Below the pieces are notes generated by a model. The model ran no database searches. It saw only the letters and a list, made by a program, of their open reading frames with translations, and was not told where the DNA came from. Source: CAVWDI01 sp963753725 (GTDB lineage: Bacteria; Chloroflexota; Anaerolineae; Anaerolineales; UBA4823). From it: DNA of 64,000 nt. Positions 57,706-64,000 of this stretch are shown here, piece after piece. Both the position numbers and the translations under genes were made by a program. The first letter of the stretch is position 1, and every line of letters starts with the position of its first letter. Where the stretch lies: the NCBI GenBank assembly GCA_963753725.1, contig CAVWDI010000010.1, positions 372,001 through 436,000 on the forward strand. The letters are read 5' to 3'.

Positions 57706-59241
57706 TCAACGGAAGACTACTGATAGAAATTGCTTGTTCGTATATGCCATCTGAATTTCATATGCGCCCATATCGACAATCGCTTCTCCATCTCCATTTC
57801 CATCCTTGAGGCGCGGATGCCCATCCAGGTCGGCAGGAACGTCAATCACATAAGCGATGTCTCCCGCATCAATGGCTGGCGAATCGATTTGAAGGTGCAG
57901 ATTCCCGCTGGAGGTGGTGGTGATTGGATTGATTGGCATGAGGAATTTCGGATCTTCATCGATATTACCGCCGCCGTTTCCATAGCTGAACGTCGTGGTA
58001 AAATTTCCGGTCCCGCCGGAGCCCTGGACCAGGCTGTGATACAGTGTTGTTCTTGCGTCCTGGTTGTATATATTGGCGGTGAGGGTACCGGTGCCGCTGC
58101 TGTCGCGGTTGTTCCAAATGATGCTGTTGCGGATACTGGGAAGGCATGTTCCTTTAGTACCATAATTGAATATTCCGCCACCTTTGTCAGTCGCCTGGTT
58201 GCCGGATAAGGTGACGTTGGTCAGGATGGGATGATTGTCGCCATCAAGGTGGCCGAAATTTGCTATCGCCCCACCCCATTCGCCGGCAGAGTTTCCTGAA
58301 AATAGCACATTGGTCAGGACCGGTCTGCTTTTTCCATCCTGAGCGTAGTTGACCATAGCGCCGCCGTACGAAGCGGCTGAATTTCCAGTAAAAATTACAT
58401 CCCTCAACACCGGGTCACTGACGCCTTCCAACCCGTCATTCGACATGCCGCCGCCGTACATTGCCCTGTTGCCCGCGAACGTGATGTGAAAGAGCTGTGG
58501 GCTGCATATGCCTTCAATAAATTGGGCAGTATTGTGACCATAACAGAGAAAACCACCACCATTATCATTATTACCCTGTTTTAAGATCGCACTCCCGCCA
58601 GTGATTGTGAAGCCGTCAAGTACAGCTGTGCCGGAAACCATTTCTGCATATACCACATGGTAGCTGTTATCACCTTTTATATCATTGGAAGACGCCACAA
58701 TTCCTCTCGTGTCTGTTTTATCATTTCCATCGATATCCCCGCTAAGCACAGCCGTGTTGGCGTGCCAATCCCGTTCAGAACGGGCGGTTTCTGTTCCAGT
58801 AAAGCCCCCATACACAGCTACACCCGGCACCAGCTTGAAGCTGTCGCTCACAGTATCACCAGGCTTGTAGACCCCGGCTGCAACCCAGATCTCATCGCCA
58901 GCACTGGCCGCGCCCAGCGCATCCTGCAGATTGTTAAAGGCGCCAACCCATCCAGCGGTTGGATTTGAGCCATTGCCCAACTTGGATACCCGGTAAGTGT
59001 CTGTAAACGCCGCGGGACTATTCTCAATATCATGGATAAGGTCGGAACTGCCTGCAGTGGTGTAGTTTGCTGCTTTCCGGCGGCTGTGTTGGATGTGATT
59101 GTACCCCGGTGAGGCAGCCTCATTTTGGGCTGCAAAACCTTGCCAGTTCGCCAGCGCAGGAAAAGCCAGGGCTGATGCCAGGCCGGTGAAAATAATAATC
59201 CCACTTAAGACTGTATTTCGAACGGAAACAATATTTAGCAT
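57706..59241 (-). CDS. Beta-helix surface protein with FLSVVFR end
   Basis: 511 residues from ATG 59241 (GGAGGG six bases upstream; preferred over 59277). Signal peptide (GIIIFTGLASALAFPALANW). The same N-terminal block as the 55462 protein (NPTAGWVGAFNNLQDALGAA, VAAGVYKPGD, GVAVYGGFTG) and a beta-helix (VIFTGNSAASYGGAMVNY and similar turns), then VDMGAYEIQ. Unlike its paralogues it has no InlB-like module. The end is TNKQFLSVVFR directly after the helix, a degenerate form of the shared tail. Intact. Confidence 0.85.
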   Translation of the reverse strand: MLNIVSVRNTVLSGIIIFTGLASALAFPALANWQGFAAQNEAASPGYNHIQHSRRKAANYTTAGSSDLIHDIENSPAAFTDTYRVSKLGNGSNPTAGWVGAFNNLQDALGAASAGDEIWVAAGVYKPGDTVSDSFKLVPGVAVYGGFTGTETARSERDWHANTAVLSGDIDGNDKTDTRGIVASSNDIKGDNSYHVVYAEMVSGTAVLDGFTITGGSAILKQGNNDNGGGFLCYGHNTAQFIEGICSPQLFHITFAGNRAMYGGGMSNDGLEGVSDPVLRDVIFTGNSAASYGGAMVNYAQDGKSRPVLTNVLFSGNSAGEWGGAIANFGHLDGDNHPILTNVTLSGNQATDKGGGIFNYGTKGTCLPSIRNSIIWNNRDSSGTGTLTANIYNQDARTTLYHSLVQGSGGTGNFTTTFSYGNGGGNIDEDPKFLMPINPITTTSSGNLHLQIDSPAIDAGDIAYVIDVPADLDGHPRLKDGNGDGEAIVDMGAYEIQMAYTNKQFLSVVFR

Positions 59242-59472
59242 GTAAAAACCCTCCAGCCGCGGCTCCTCACCCTCCAAAATAAGTACAATGGATGCTTCAC
59301 ATACGCTCCGAAGGCGCCGCTATGAATAGTGGATGGGAGCGTGGTTTTGTTTGTGAAAATTATAACTTGACAACATCGTGTTTGTGAATGGTGATATGCG
59401 GGGAATGGGTATTCGACTCGCCTATTTGGGACCCGTGTTCTAGTATTTACGGACTGCCAGTCCTTAAAGGGA

Positions 59473-59502
59473 AAAGACTGCCCCACTGGTGGAGCAGTCT
59501 TT
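59473..59502 (-). terminator. Rho-independent terminator of the 81-aa peptide gene (copy 2)
   Basis: Same stem as at 52524 (AAAGACTGC / GCAGTCTTT with a CCAC/GTGG extension), with the T run on the minus strand. A dispersed GGACTGCCAGTCC palindrome lies just beside it (59451-59463). Confidence 0.85.
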
Positions 59503-59537
59503 ATAAAAATGATTTTTCTAAAGGAGGTTGGGAGAAA

Positions 59538-59783
59538 TTAGCGGTAACGAAGAGCACCATCGGAGAAACGAGCAATTTCATCGTACAGGGTTTCAACGAT
59601 CGGGCCGCCTGATCCGCCGGATTCACTGCCGGTCTCGACGCTCGAGAAGGCTGGTCCGCTGGCTTCCTGGGCACGGTCATAGCGGGTGTCGCCATCGCCT
59701 GCGACAAAGTTCGCGGAGGCGGTTCCAACTGCCAGGACCAACATTACGGATACGAGTAGTGCAACAAAGATTAAGTTTTTCAT
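59538..59783 (-). CDS. Small secreted peptide, copy 2 (81 aa)
   Basis: Near-identical copy of the peptide at 52590. It differs at seven residues, among them I4L and the segment FSDGALRYR for FSGSSLRYR. The signal peptide and the Gly/Ser-rich centre are unchanged. AAGGAG upstream, strong promoter at 59830, terminator at 59473. It lies 258 nt after the stop of the second membrane-protein copy, the same order as at 52590-53644, so the two loci come from a block duplication. Confidence 0.8.
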   Translation of the reverse strand: MKNLIFVALLVSVMLVLAVGTASANFVAGDGDTRYDRAQEASGPAFSSVETGSESGGSGGPIVETLYDEIARFSDGALRYR

Positions 59784-59829
59784 TTTTTTAGCTCCTTATG
59801 GCTATATAATATTTAAGTATAGTTCATAT

Positions 59830-59857
59830 ATTGTACAGATATATTCCATATTGTCAA
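59830..59857 (-). promoter_or_regulatory. Strong sigma-70 promoter of the 81-aa peptide gene (copy 2)
   Basis: Minus strand TTGACA (59852-59857), 16-base spacer, TACAAT (59830-59835). Conservation of this promoter between copies, in otherwise changing intergenic DNA, supports its use. Confidence 0.8.
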
Positions 59858-60040
59858 GGTAAAAAAGGGGGATTAATGCAACTCTAATAATCGCGCTCTA
59901 GCACGAGAAAAAATAATCGCTGCACATGAAAAGGTGATGAATAACCTTCACCAGGTTACAAGCGGTCATGAAATACGACTAAATTTGGAACGGATCGTAT
60001 TTATTTTGTTGTTTTTCAAACCACACTGTTGGAATCTCGT

Positions 60041-60598
60041 TCATTTATGGACGATGCACTGTTTTATTAAGATGAGTACACCTAGGATCAAGATGAAAAA
60101 GCTGCCGGTAATCAGGACCCATTTAAACATGGTGAATATGGGCGCCAGAAAATCTACCAGCGGGGTTTGCTGGGGGTAGCGGAACATTACCAGCGAAGTG
60201 GAGATGTTCTCGAGATAATCAAAACCCATTCCAAGCAGGGGTAATAAATTGACCCACCAGAATTTAAAATTTGGTGGGAAGGCGCGGGCGTAAATCCAAC
60301 TGATGGAAGTGGTCAGAAAGAGGGTGTAAACAACGGGCCAGACCAGATCAAATGTAAAGCGCGCTCGAATGTAAGCATCCCGACCTGCCTGGCCGTAGAA
60401 CTCTGCCATGCGGTACAGTTCATCTGGTGAATAATAGAAAGACAAATCCGATGACCCAGTATCCACGCTGAATGCCTCAGCGCTGGCGGACTGTCCGGGC
60501 AGGACCAGTATCGTGAAGAGTGTAAATACCAGCAGAGCACCCAAAACGATCCAGCCGTTTGAGATACGGTACAGCCAATCCGAAAAGCGTCTGCACAT
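60041..60598 (-). CDS. Four-helix membrane protein coupled to tail-bearing surface protein (copy 2)
   Basis: 185-residue paralogue of the 53021 protein. The first ~50 residues are almost identical, then DLSFYYSPDELYRMAEFYG, RFTFDLVWPVVYTLFL, LLPLLGMGFDYLENIST and FMFKWVLITGSFF (approximate) keep the pattern. The C-terminus is shorter (LILIKQCIVHK). Its ATG again overlaps the stop of a gene ending HYLPLVKR (TGATG). The retention of this overlap even where the upstream gene has shrunk to 51 codons suggests the coupling matters. Confidence 0.8.
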   Translation of the reverse strand: MCRRFSDWLYRISNGWIVLGALLVFTLFTILVLPGQSASAEAFSVDTGSSDLSFYYSPDELYRMAEFYGQAGRDAYIRARFTFDLVWPVVYTLFLTTSISWIYARAFPPNFKFWWVNLLPLLGMGFDYLENISTSLVMFRYPQQTPLVDFLAPIFTMFKWVLITGSFFILILGVLILIKQCIVHK

Positions 60599-60753
60599 CA
60601 GCGCTTCACCAGGGGCAGGTAGTGCATTAAGACTGGGTTAAAAACGGCAGTCACTGATTTAGCCAGCCAGGGCAGCGCAAAGGCAAGCCCGAAACCAAAG
60701 GATAATGGTAATACGATCAGAATAGTGCTGCGATGGGAAAAGAGTTCAGACAT
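60598..60753 (-). CDS. 51-aa mini-protein: signal peptide fused to YLPLVKR tail
   Basis: From ATG 60753 (AGGAGG seven bases upstream) the product has an N-terminal signal segment (ILIVLPLSFGFGLAFALPWLA) like those of the beta-helix proteins, followed directly by KSVTAVFNPVLMHYLPLVKR, the last ~20 residues of the same family. The whole beta-helix and most of the InlB-like module are missing, an in-frame internal deletion. What remains is just export signal plus tail, and its stop overlaps the membrane-protein start. It could be a mere remnant serving as a translation leader. Confidence 0.6.
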   Translation of the reverse strand: MSELFSHRSTILIVLPLSFGFGLAFALPWLAKSVTAVFNPVLMHYLPLVKR

Positions 60754-61111
60754 GGCAAGCTCCTCCTGCAGCGGCTGCCCGGCTCCAGCGAACATTTCCC
60801 TATCGGGATGCTTCTCGACCCCTGAAGGGATGCTTCGCGAGCGGGAACCTGCGGTTCGTTCCGGGCGCCGTTTTTGTATGGTTTTGCTGGCGGCGAATAT
60901 TATTCGTCGATTATATCCCGATTACATAGAGGATGCGAATGCCGGAATGGCGAGCATACTGGCAGGATAAGATATCCATATTGATCAAACTATTTGTTTT
61001 TTTACACACAATCCTTTCAGGATTCAATTTAAGATATGAGTAAGGCGGCGAATTTTTAAAGAAAATTACATGGTAAAATTACTATAATCAACACAAAATT
61101 TTGAATTTAAT
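60754..61111. other. Intergenic region before the RiPP cluster
   Basis: Contains the CCCCTGAAGGGATGCTTCGCG phrase (60812-60832, in parts) related to the tandem repeat at 57502. On the plus strand there is a TATAAT box at 61083-61088, 24 bases before the ATG at 61112, with no good -35. No gene otherwise. Confidence 0.45.
61083..61088 (+). promoter_or_regulatory. -10 box of the RiPP cluster
   Basis: TATAAT preceded by AAAATTAC in AT-rich DNA. The transcript would start near 61095, leaving a leader of about 17 nt without an obvious ribosome site before ATG 61112. Confidence 0.4.
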
Positions 61112-61429
61112 ATGGAAATGGCTGAAAATATAACGAACAATTCGATACTGGATGAATATTATATTCAAGATACTTCAATTGTTGCGAGGCAAATTGCGGA
61201 TGAGTACATTCTCGTTCCTATATGCCAGTCAGCGGACGAGGTTGAGCATATATTCACGCTTAATAATGTTGCGGCCATAATTTGGGAGCTGCTTGATGGA
61301 GAACACAGCCTGAGTGAGATCCGAGATACGCTTGTATCTGAGTTTGCTGTTGACTCCGATAAAGTCCAATCTGACCTGCTGATATTCATCGACAAATTGG
61401 AGAGTATCGGAGCAATCAATCGAGTATAG
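61112..61429 (+). CDS. PqqD-like RiPP recognition protein
   Basis: 105 residues. QIADEYILVPICQSADEVEHIFTLNNVAAIIWELLDG (in parts), then EHSLSEIRDTLVSEFAVD and VQSDLLIFIDKLESIGAI, match the PqqD family (PF05402): three strands followed by three helices. In RiPP pathways such proteins bind the leader of the precursor and present it to a modifying enzyme. It is followed after three bases by a radical SAM/SPASM gene, the classical pairing. The first ~25 residues (MEMAENITNNSILDEYY) precede the domain. Confidence 0.88.
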   Translation: MEMAENITNNSILDEYYIQDTSIVARQIADEYILVPICQSADEVEHIFTLNNVAAIIWELLDGEHSLSEIRDTLVSEFAVDSDKVQSDLLIFIDKLESIGAINRV

Positions 61430-61432
61430 ATT

Positions 61433-62593
61433 ATGGAATGCCCATATATCCCCTTCACATCTCTTGATGACTTCAGCCTTCGTCTGGGTAAAAAAGTAAT
61501 CCAACAGCATATACCGTTAACCGGCAGCCTGGAGGTTACAGCTCGCTGCAACCTGCGTTGCGTTCATTGCTATATTAATATGCCGGCGGATGATTCGGCT
61601 GAGCTGGATCAGGAACTCAGCGGGATTGAGATAAAAATGATAATCGATCAGATCGTCGACGAGGGTTGTTTGAGGCTACTTTTAACTGGTGGTGAACCTT
61701 TCCTTAGGCGGGACTTCCTGGATATCTACACATACGCCAAACGCAAAGGTCTGCTGGTCACAATTTTTACAAACGGAACGCTGCTGACGCCGCGTACTGC
61801 CGACTACCTGGGGGAGTGGCGTCCATCGGTGATAGAAATCACTCTTTATGGAAGTTCCCAGGAGACATATGAACGCGTTACAGGTATCCCGGGTTCTTAT
61901 GCTTGCTGTATGGATGGGATAAATTTACTGCTCGAGCGCAGCCTGCCGCTCAAACTTAAATCAATGGTGTTGACAATAAACAAAGATGAAATAACAGAGC
62001 TGCAGGCTTTTGCTGAATCTCTTGGGGTCGATTACCGATTTGATACGGCCCTTAACCAGCGCCTTGACGGAAACAGCCAGCCAGCAGGTTATCGCATTAC
62101 GCCCGAAGATGCAGCCAGGCTGGATATAAGCGGTCAAAACCGTGAAGAGGAATGGTTAAGGTTTACCGAAAAATATGCTGGACCTCCCCCGAAACCGGAA
62201 TATTTATACCAGTGCGGCGCAGGGATCAGCAGTTTTCACATTGATCCTTACGGCCAACTCAGTGTGTGTATGATGGCGCGTATGCCCAGTTACGATCTGC
62301 GCCAGGGAAGCTTTGTTGAGGGCTGGAGAGAGTTTATCCCGCAGGTGACCGCTCAGAAATGGAGTCGCCAGACAGCATGCCAAACCTGTGAAATATATGC
62401 GTTATGCAATCAATGTCCGGGATGGTCCCAGATCGAATCGGCTGACCAGCAAATTCCGGTAGAATACTTGTGTGAGGTTGCACACCATCGCGCACAAGCG
62501 TTGGGCATTGCCATAAGGAAAGAAACACAAACCGGAGAACTTGATGATGCAAAAGCAGAAAACGGTGAGATCCTACGGGTAACAGACGATTGA
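61433..62593 (+). CDS. Radical SAM/SPASM peptide maturase
   Basis: 386 residues. The radical SAM motif is C39-x3-C43-x2-C46 (ARCNLRCVHCY), GGEP at 86-89, and the TIM-barrel strands EITLYG and LKSMVLTINK follow. The SPASM region has C261, G274-x4-C279 (YGQLSVC), C316-x2-C319-x5-C325-x2-C328 (CQTCEIYALCNQC) and C347, enough for two auxiliary iron-sulfur clusters. Such enzymes install thioether, C-C or epimerised residues in ribosomal peptides. ATG 61433 lies three bases after the PqqD-like stop. The downstream Cys-containing small protein is the obvious substrate. Confidence 0.92.
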   Translation: MECPYIPFTSLDDFSLRLGKKVIQQHIPLTGSLEVTARCNLRCVHCYINMPADDSAELDQELSGIEIKMIIDQIVDEGCLRLLLTGGEPFLRRDFLDIYTYAKRKGLLVTIFTNGTLLTPRTADYLGEWRPSVIEITLYGSSQETYERVTGIPGSYACCMDGINLLLERSLPLKLKSMVLTINKDEITELQAFAESLGVDYRFDTALNQRLDGNSQPAGYRITPEDAARLDISGQNREEEWLRFTEKYAGPPPKPEYLYQCGAGISSFHIDPYGQLSVCMMARMPSYDLRQGSFVEGWREFIPQVTAQKWSRQTACQTCEIYALCNQCPGWSQIESADQQIPVEYLCEVAHHRAQALGIAIRKETQTGELDDAKAENGEILRVTDD

Positions 62594-62634
62594 GCAGCCT
62601 TTACGGATTTGTAAAGAATTTGGATTTGAAAAAA

Positions 62635-62643
62635 TGTTATAAT
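62635..62643 (+). promoter_or_regulatory. Extended -10 promoter of the precursor gene
   Basis: TGTTATAAT, a perfect extended -10 (TGnTATAAT), within the 132-base gap between the radical SAM gene and the precursor gene. No -35 is required for this type. It suggests separate, stronger expression of the precursor peptide. Confidence 0.65.
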
Positions 62644-62725
62644 TTTTTTGGCTGTAATGGATTTTGAATTATCTTTGGACTGACCGGATTTATCAGTTTT
62701 TAAGAAATTTTATTGGAGAAGAATC

Positions 62726-62911
62726 GTGGATCAAAAACCAAATAATAAGGATATAAGAAAGATTTATCAGGAACCGCGCATAGAAAAGGTTGAATTGATC
62801 GCCGATGAAGCCGTGCTGACAAATTGTAAAGGGCTCGGACAGTTTGGCAAAAACCTTGAACCGGATTGTAAAATTGGTACTAGTTCATGCAAGTTTGAAT
62901 TTGGAAGTTAG
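62726..62911 (+). CDS. Candidate RiPP precursor peptide (61 aa, three Cys)
   Basis: GTG start at 62726 with GGAG eight bases upstream. The leader (about residues 1-33) is charged and contains IYQEPRIEKVELIADEAVL, resembling the K.Y..P.IE.V.L...EA leaders of radical-SAM-modified peptides. The core follows: C34, C48 and C55 in TNCKGLGQFGK, EPDCKIG and SSCKFEFGS. Three Cys separated by 13 and 6 residues could accept thioether links. It sits between the radical SAM enzyme and an HprK-like kinase and has its own promoter. The peptide class (sactipeptide, ranthipeptide or other) cannot be decided from sequence. Confidence 0.75.
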   Translation: MDQKPNNKDIRKIYQEPRIEKVELIADEAVLTNCKGLGQFGKNLEPDCKIGTSSCKFEFGS

Positions 62912-62929
62912 AAATGCGAATGTTTTTTG

Positions 62930-63805
62930 ATGAGCATCAATGAAATAATACGCATTCAAGTTGCTCAGATCGTTTTATCTATTTCTTGTGATCAGCCAGA
63001 CTTGGTTTTTAATTTTCATGATGCAATAAGCAGTTTTACTACGGACCACCCACCGGAAATAAATATCAAATTAAGTTATCAGGGGCTTCCGGATCTAAAG
63101 CTGACCGAGGAAGACCGTCTTTTTGATTCCGCATCTATTTGGGCACTTTTTCAGTCCGGGAACAAAAAGGTTTTACTGCTGGGCGCGTCTTCGCTTGATG
63201 CGAATCCCGATGGACTTGCGATTATTGACGAGGCTTCAAAAACCGTGCAATTGATTAAGAGTAGAGATCTTCTTACGAACGATATTCTCCCAGACCCGCT
63301 GGAATTTCCAATGGGAGAAGTGTTGATGATCTGTATGCTTGCCAACCAGCGCGGGCTGATGGCGCACGCCTGTGGTATTGATGATGATGGACGAGGCTAT
63401 CTCTTCGCCGGCAACTCCACCCATGGTAAGACGACAATCGCGCGTATTTGGAGAGACCAAGCCGCTATTCTGAATGATGACCGCATTATCTTGCGCGAAC
63501 GCGACGGGCGAGCCTGGTTATATGGGACACCCTGGCATGGCGAGTTTGACGGCGTTTCAAATGAAGGTGTACCTCTTGAGAAAATCTTCTTTTTGCGTCA
63601 CGCCTCCAGCAACGCTGTGCATCCAGTAAGCGGCGCAAGGGCAGCCTCTATGCTGTTAAGCCGGGTATTTCCACCCATCTGGGACAAGGAGGGAATGCGT
63701 TTCAGCTTGAGTATTTCAGACCATATTATTAACCAGGTGCCTAGTTATATTTTAGATTTTTTCCCCGATCAGTCCGTGATTGAATTTGTGCGATGCGTCA
63801 ATTAA
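62930..63805 (+). CDS. HPr kinase-like (HprK-related) protein of the RiPP cluster
   Basis: 291 residues from ATG 62930 (TTG 62927 is the alternative). LMAHACGI around 143-150, Walker A GNSTHGKTT at 161-169, LNDDRIIL (Walker B-like, 182-188) and YGTPWHGEFDG are the landmarks of HprK-related kinases found in RiPP clusters, including some lasso-peptide operons where they phosphorylate the peptide. The N-terminal ~130 residues are a variable domain. It follows the precursor by 18 bases and overlaps the next gene by 13. Confidence 0.88.
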   Translation: MSINEIIRIQVAQIVLSISCDQPDLVFNFHDAISSFTTDHPPEINIKLSYQGLPDLKLTEEDRLFDSASIWALFQSGNKKVLLLGASSLDANPDGLAIIDEASKTVQLIKSRDLLTNDILPDPLEFPMGEVLMICMLANQRGLMAHACGIDDDGRGYLFAGNSTHGKTTIARIWRDQAAILNDDRIILRERDGRAWLYGTPWHGEFDGVSNEGVPLEKIFFLRHASSNAVHPVSGARAASMLLSRVFPPIWDKEGMRFSLSISDHIINQVPSYILDFFPDQSVIEFVRCVN

Positions 63806-64000
63806 TAATTGATTCTGACAGCCTGAGTGATCTCACACGGGATGTCCTTACAAATAACGGAACGATCAACTTCACAGCGCGCGGCTCCAGCATGGTCCCA
63901 TTCATCAAGGACGGGGACAATATATTCATCAACTCGATTAGTAAGCATCAGCTAGAAATTGGTGACGTGATCTTCTATCAAAAAGAAGAAGAAAGACCTG
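63793..64000 (+). CDS. S24/S26-family signal-peptidase-like protein (partial)
   Basis: The first 69 residues are in the window. INFTARGSSMVPFIKDGDNIFI has the catalytic-serine motif S-M (Ser33), and LEIGDVIFYQKE is the next conserved block of S24/S26 peptidases. In related clusters a gene of this type accompanies PqqD, radical SAM and HprK and may remove the leader or act on membrane-associated intermediates. ATG 63793 overlaps the HprK stop. The Lys of the catalytic dyad lies beyond the window. Confidence 0.85.
   Translation, partial: MRQLIIDSDSLSDLTRDVLTNNGTINFTARGSSMVPFIKDGDNIFINSISKHQLEIGDVIFYQKEEERP

Overview
The window looks like a chromosomal segment of a Chloroflexota bacterium, most likely Anaerolineae. 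This is inferred, not proven. The basis is the large number of secreted beta-propeller and beta-helix proteins ending in a short YLPLV[KR]-like tail, a habit I associate with that group, plus PadR regulators and IS110 elements. No rRNA, convincing tRNA or CRISPR array was found. Most genes lie on the minus strand.

Region by region. 1-1838: the end of an ISLre2-type transposase, then a tandem duplication of a two-gene unit (a tiny ORF plus a small membrane protein), each copy closed by a terminator. 1923-5984: three paralogous exported repeat proteins. 6628-11805: a small membrane protein, a frameshifted DppB/DppC-like ABC permease pair, a YbaY-like lipoprotein, a winged-helix regulator with its membrane partner, and a LURP-one-like protein. 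12380-14839: exported proteins (SH3-like lipoprotein, GWINF-repeat protein, DUF1566 protein). 15550-19178: a MITE-like element, an intact IS110 element beside a decayed replication-type cassette, and a cupin fragment. 19208-24186: a broken cytochrome c lipoprotein, a broken thiol-redox lipoprotein whose first CxxC cysteine codon is UGA, and broken PKD and FG-GAP surface proteins. 25178-31603: a broken second IS110, a three-gene polytopic membrane operon, a PadR gene with a consensus promoter/operator, and a GCS2 ligase-like gene. 31817-37944: two MFS transporters, an ABM-fold protein, a diacylglycerol kinase-like protein and a TPR protein. 37954-44650: two related surface proteins and a subtilase. 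45008-50224: a GyrI-like/PadR pair, a TylF-like methyltransferase, a SpoIIAA-like protein and a secreted phosphoesterase. 50563-60753: an array of beta-helix surface proteins interleaved with two copies of a membrane protein and an 81-aa secreted peptide. 61112-64000: the start of a RiPP gene cluster (PqqD-like, radical SAM/SPASM, Cys-containing precursor, HprK-like kinase, S24/S26 peptidase).

Three themes tie the window together. First, about fourteen exported proteins share a C-terminal Tyr/Phe-Leu-Pro-hydrophobic-Lys/Arg tail. In two places a gene for an uncharacterised membrane protein begins inside the stop codon (TGATG) of a tail-bearing gene, so a sorting or processing role for the membrane protein is a testable idea. 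Second, four exported-protein genes carry a shared 5' leader motif behind a -10 box. Third, an unusually large number of otherwise well conserved genes are broken, mostly by single-base insertions often inside short homopolymers. This points either to residual indel errors in the assembly or to active gene decay, and every pseudogene call below should be read with that in mind.
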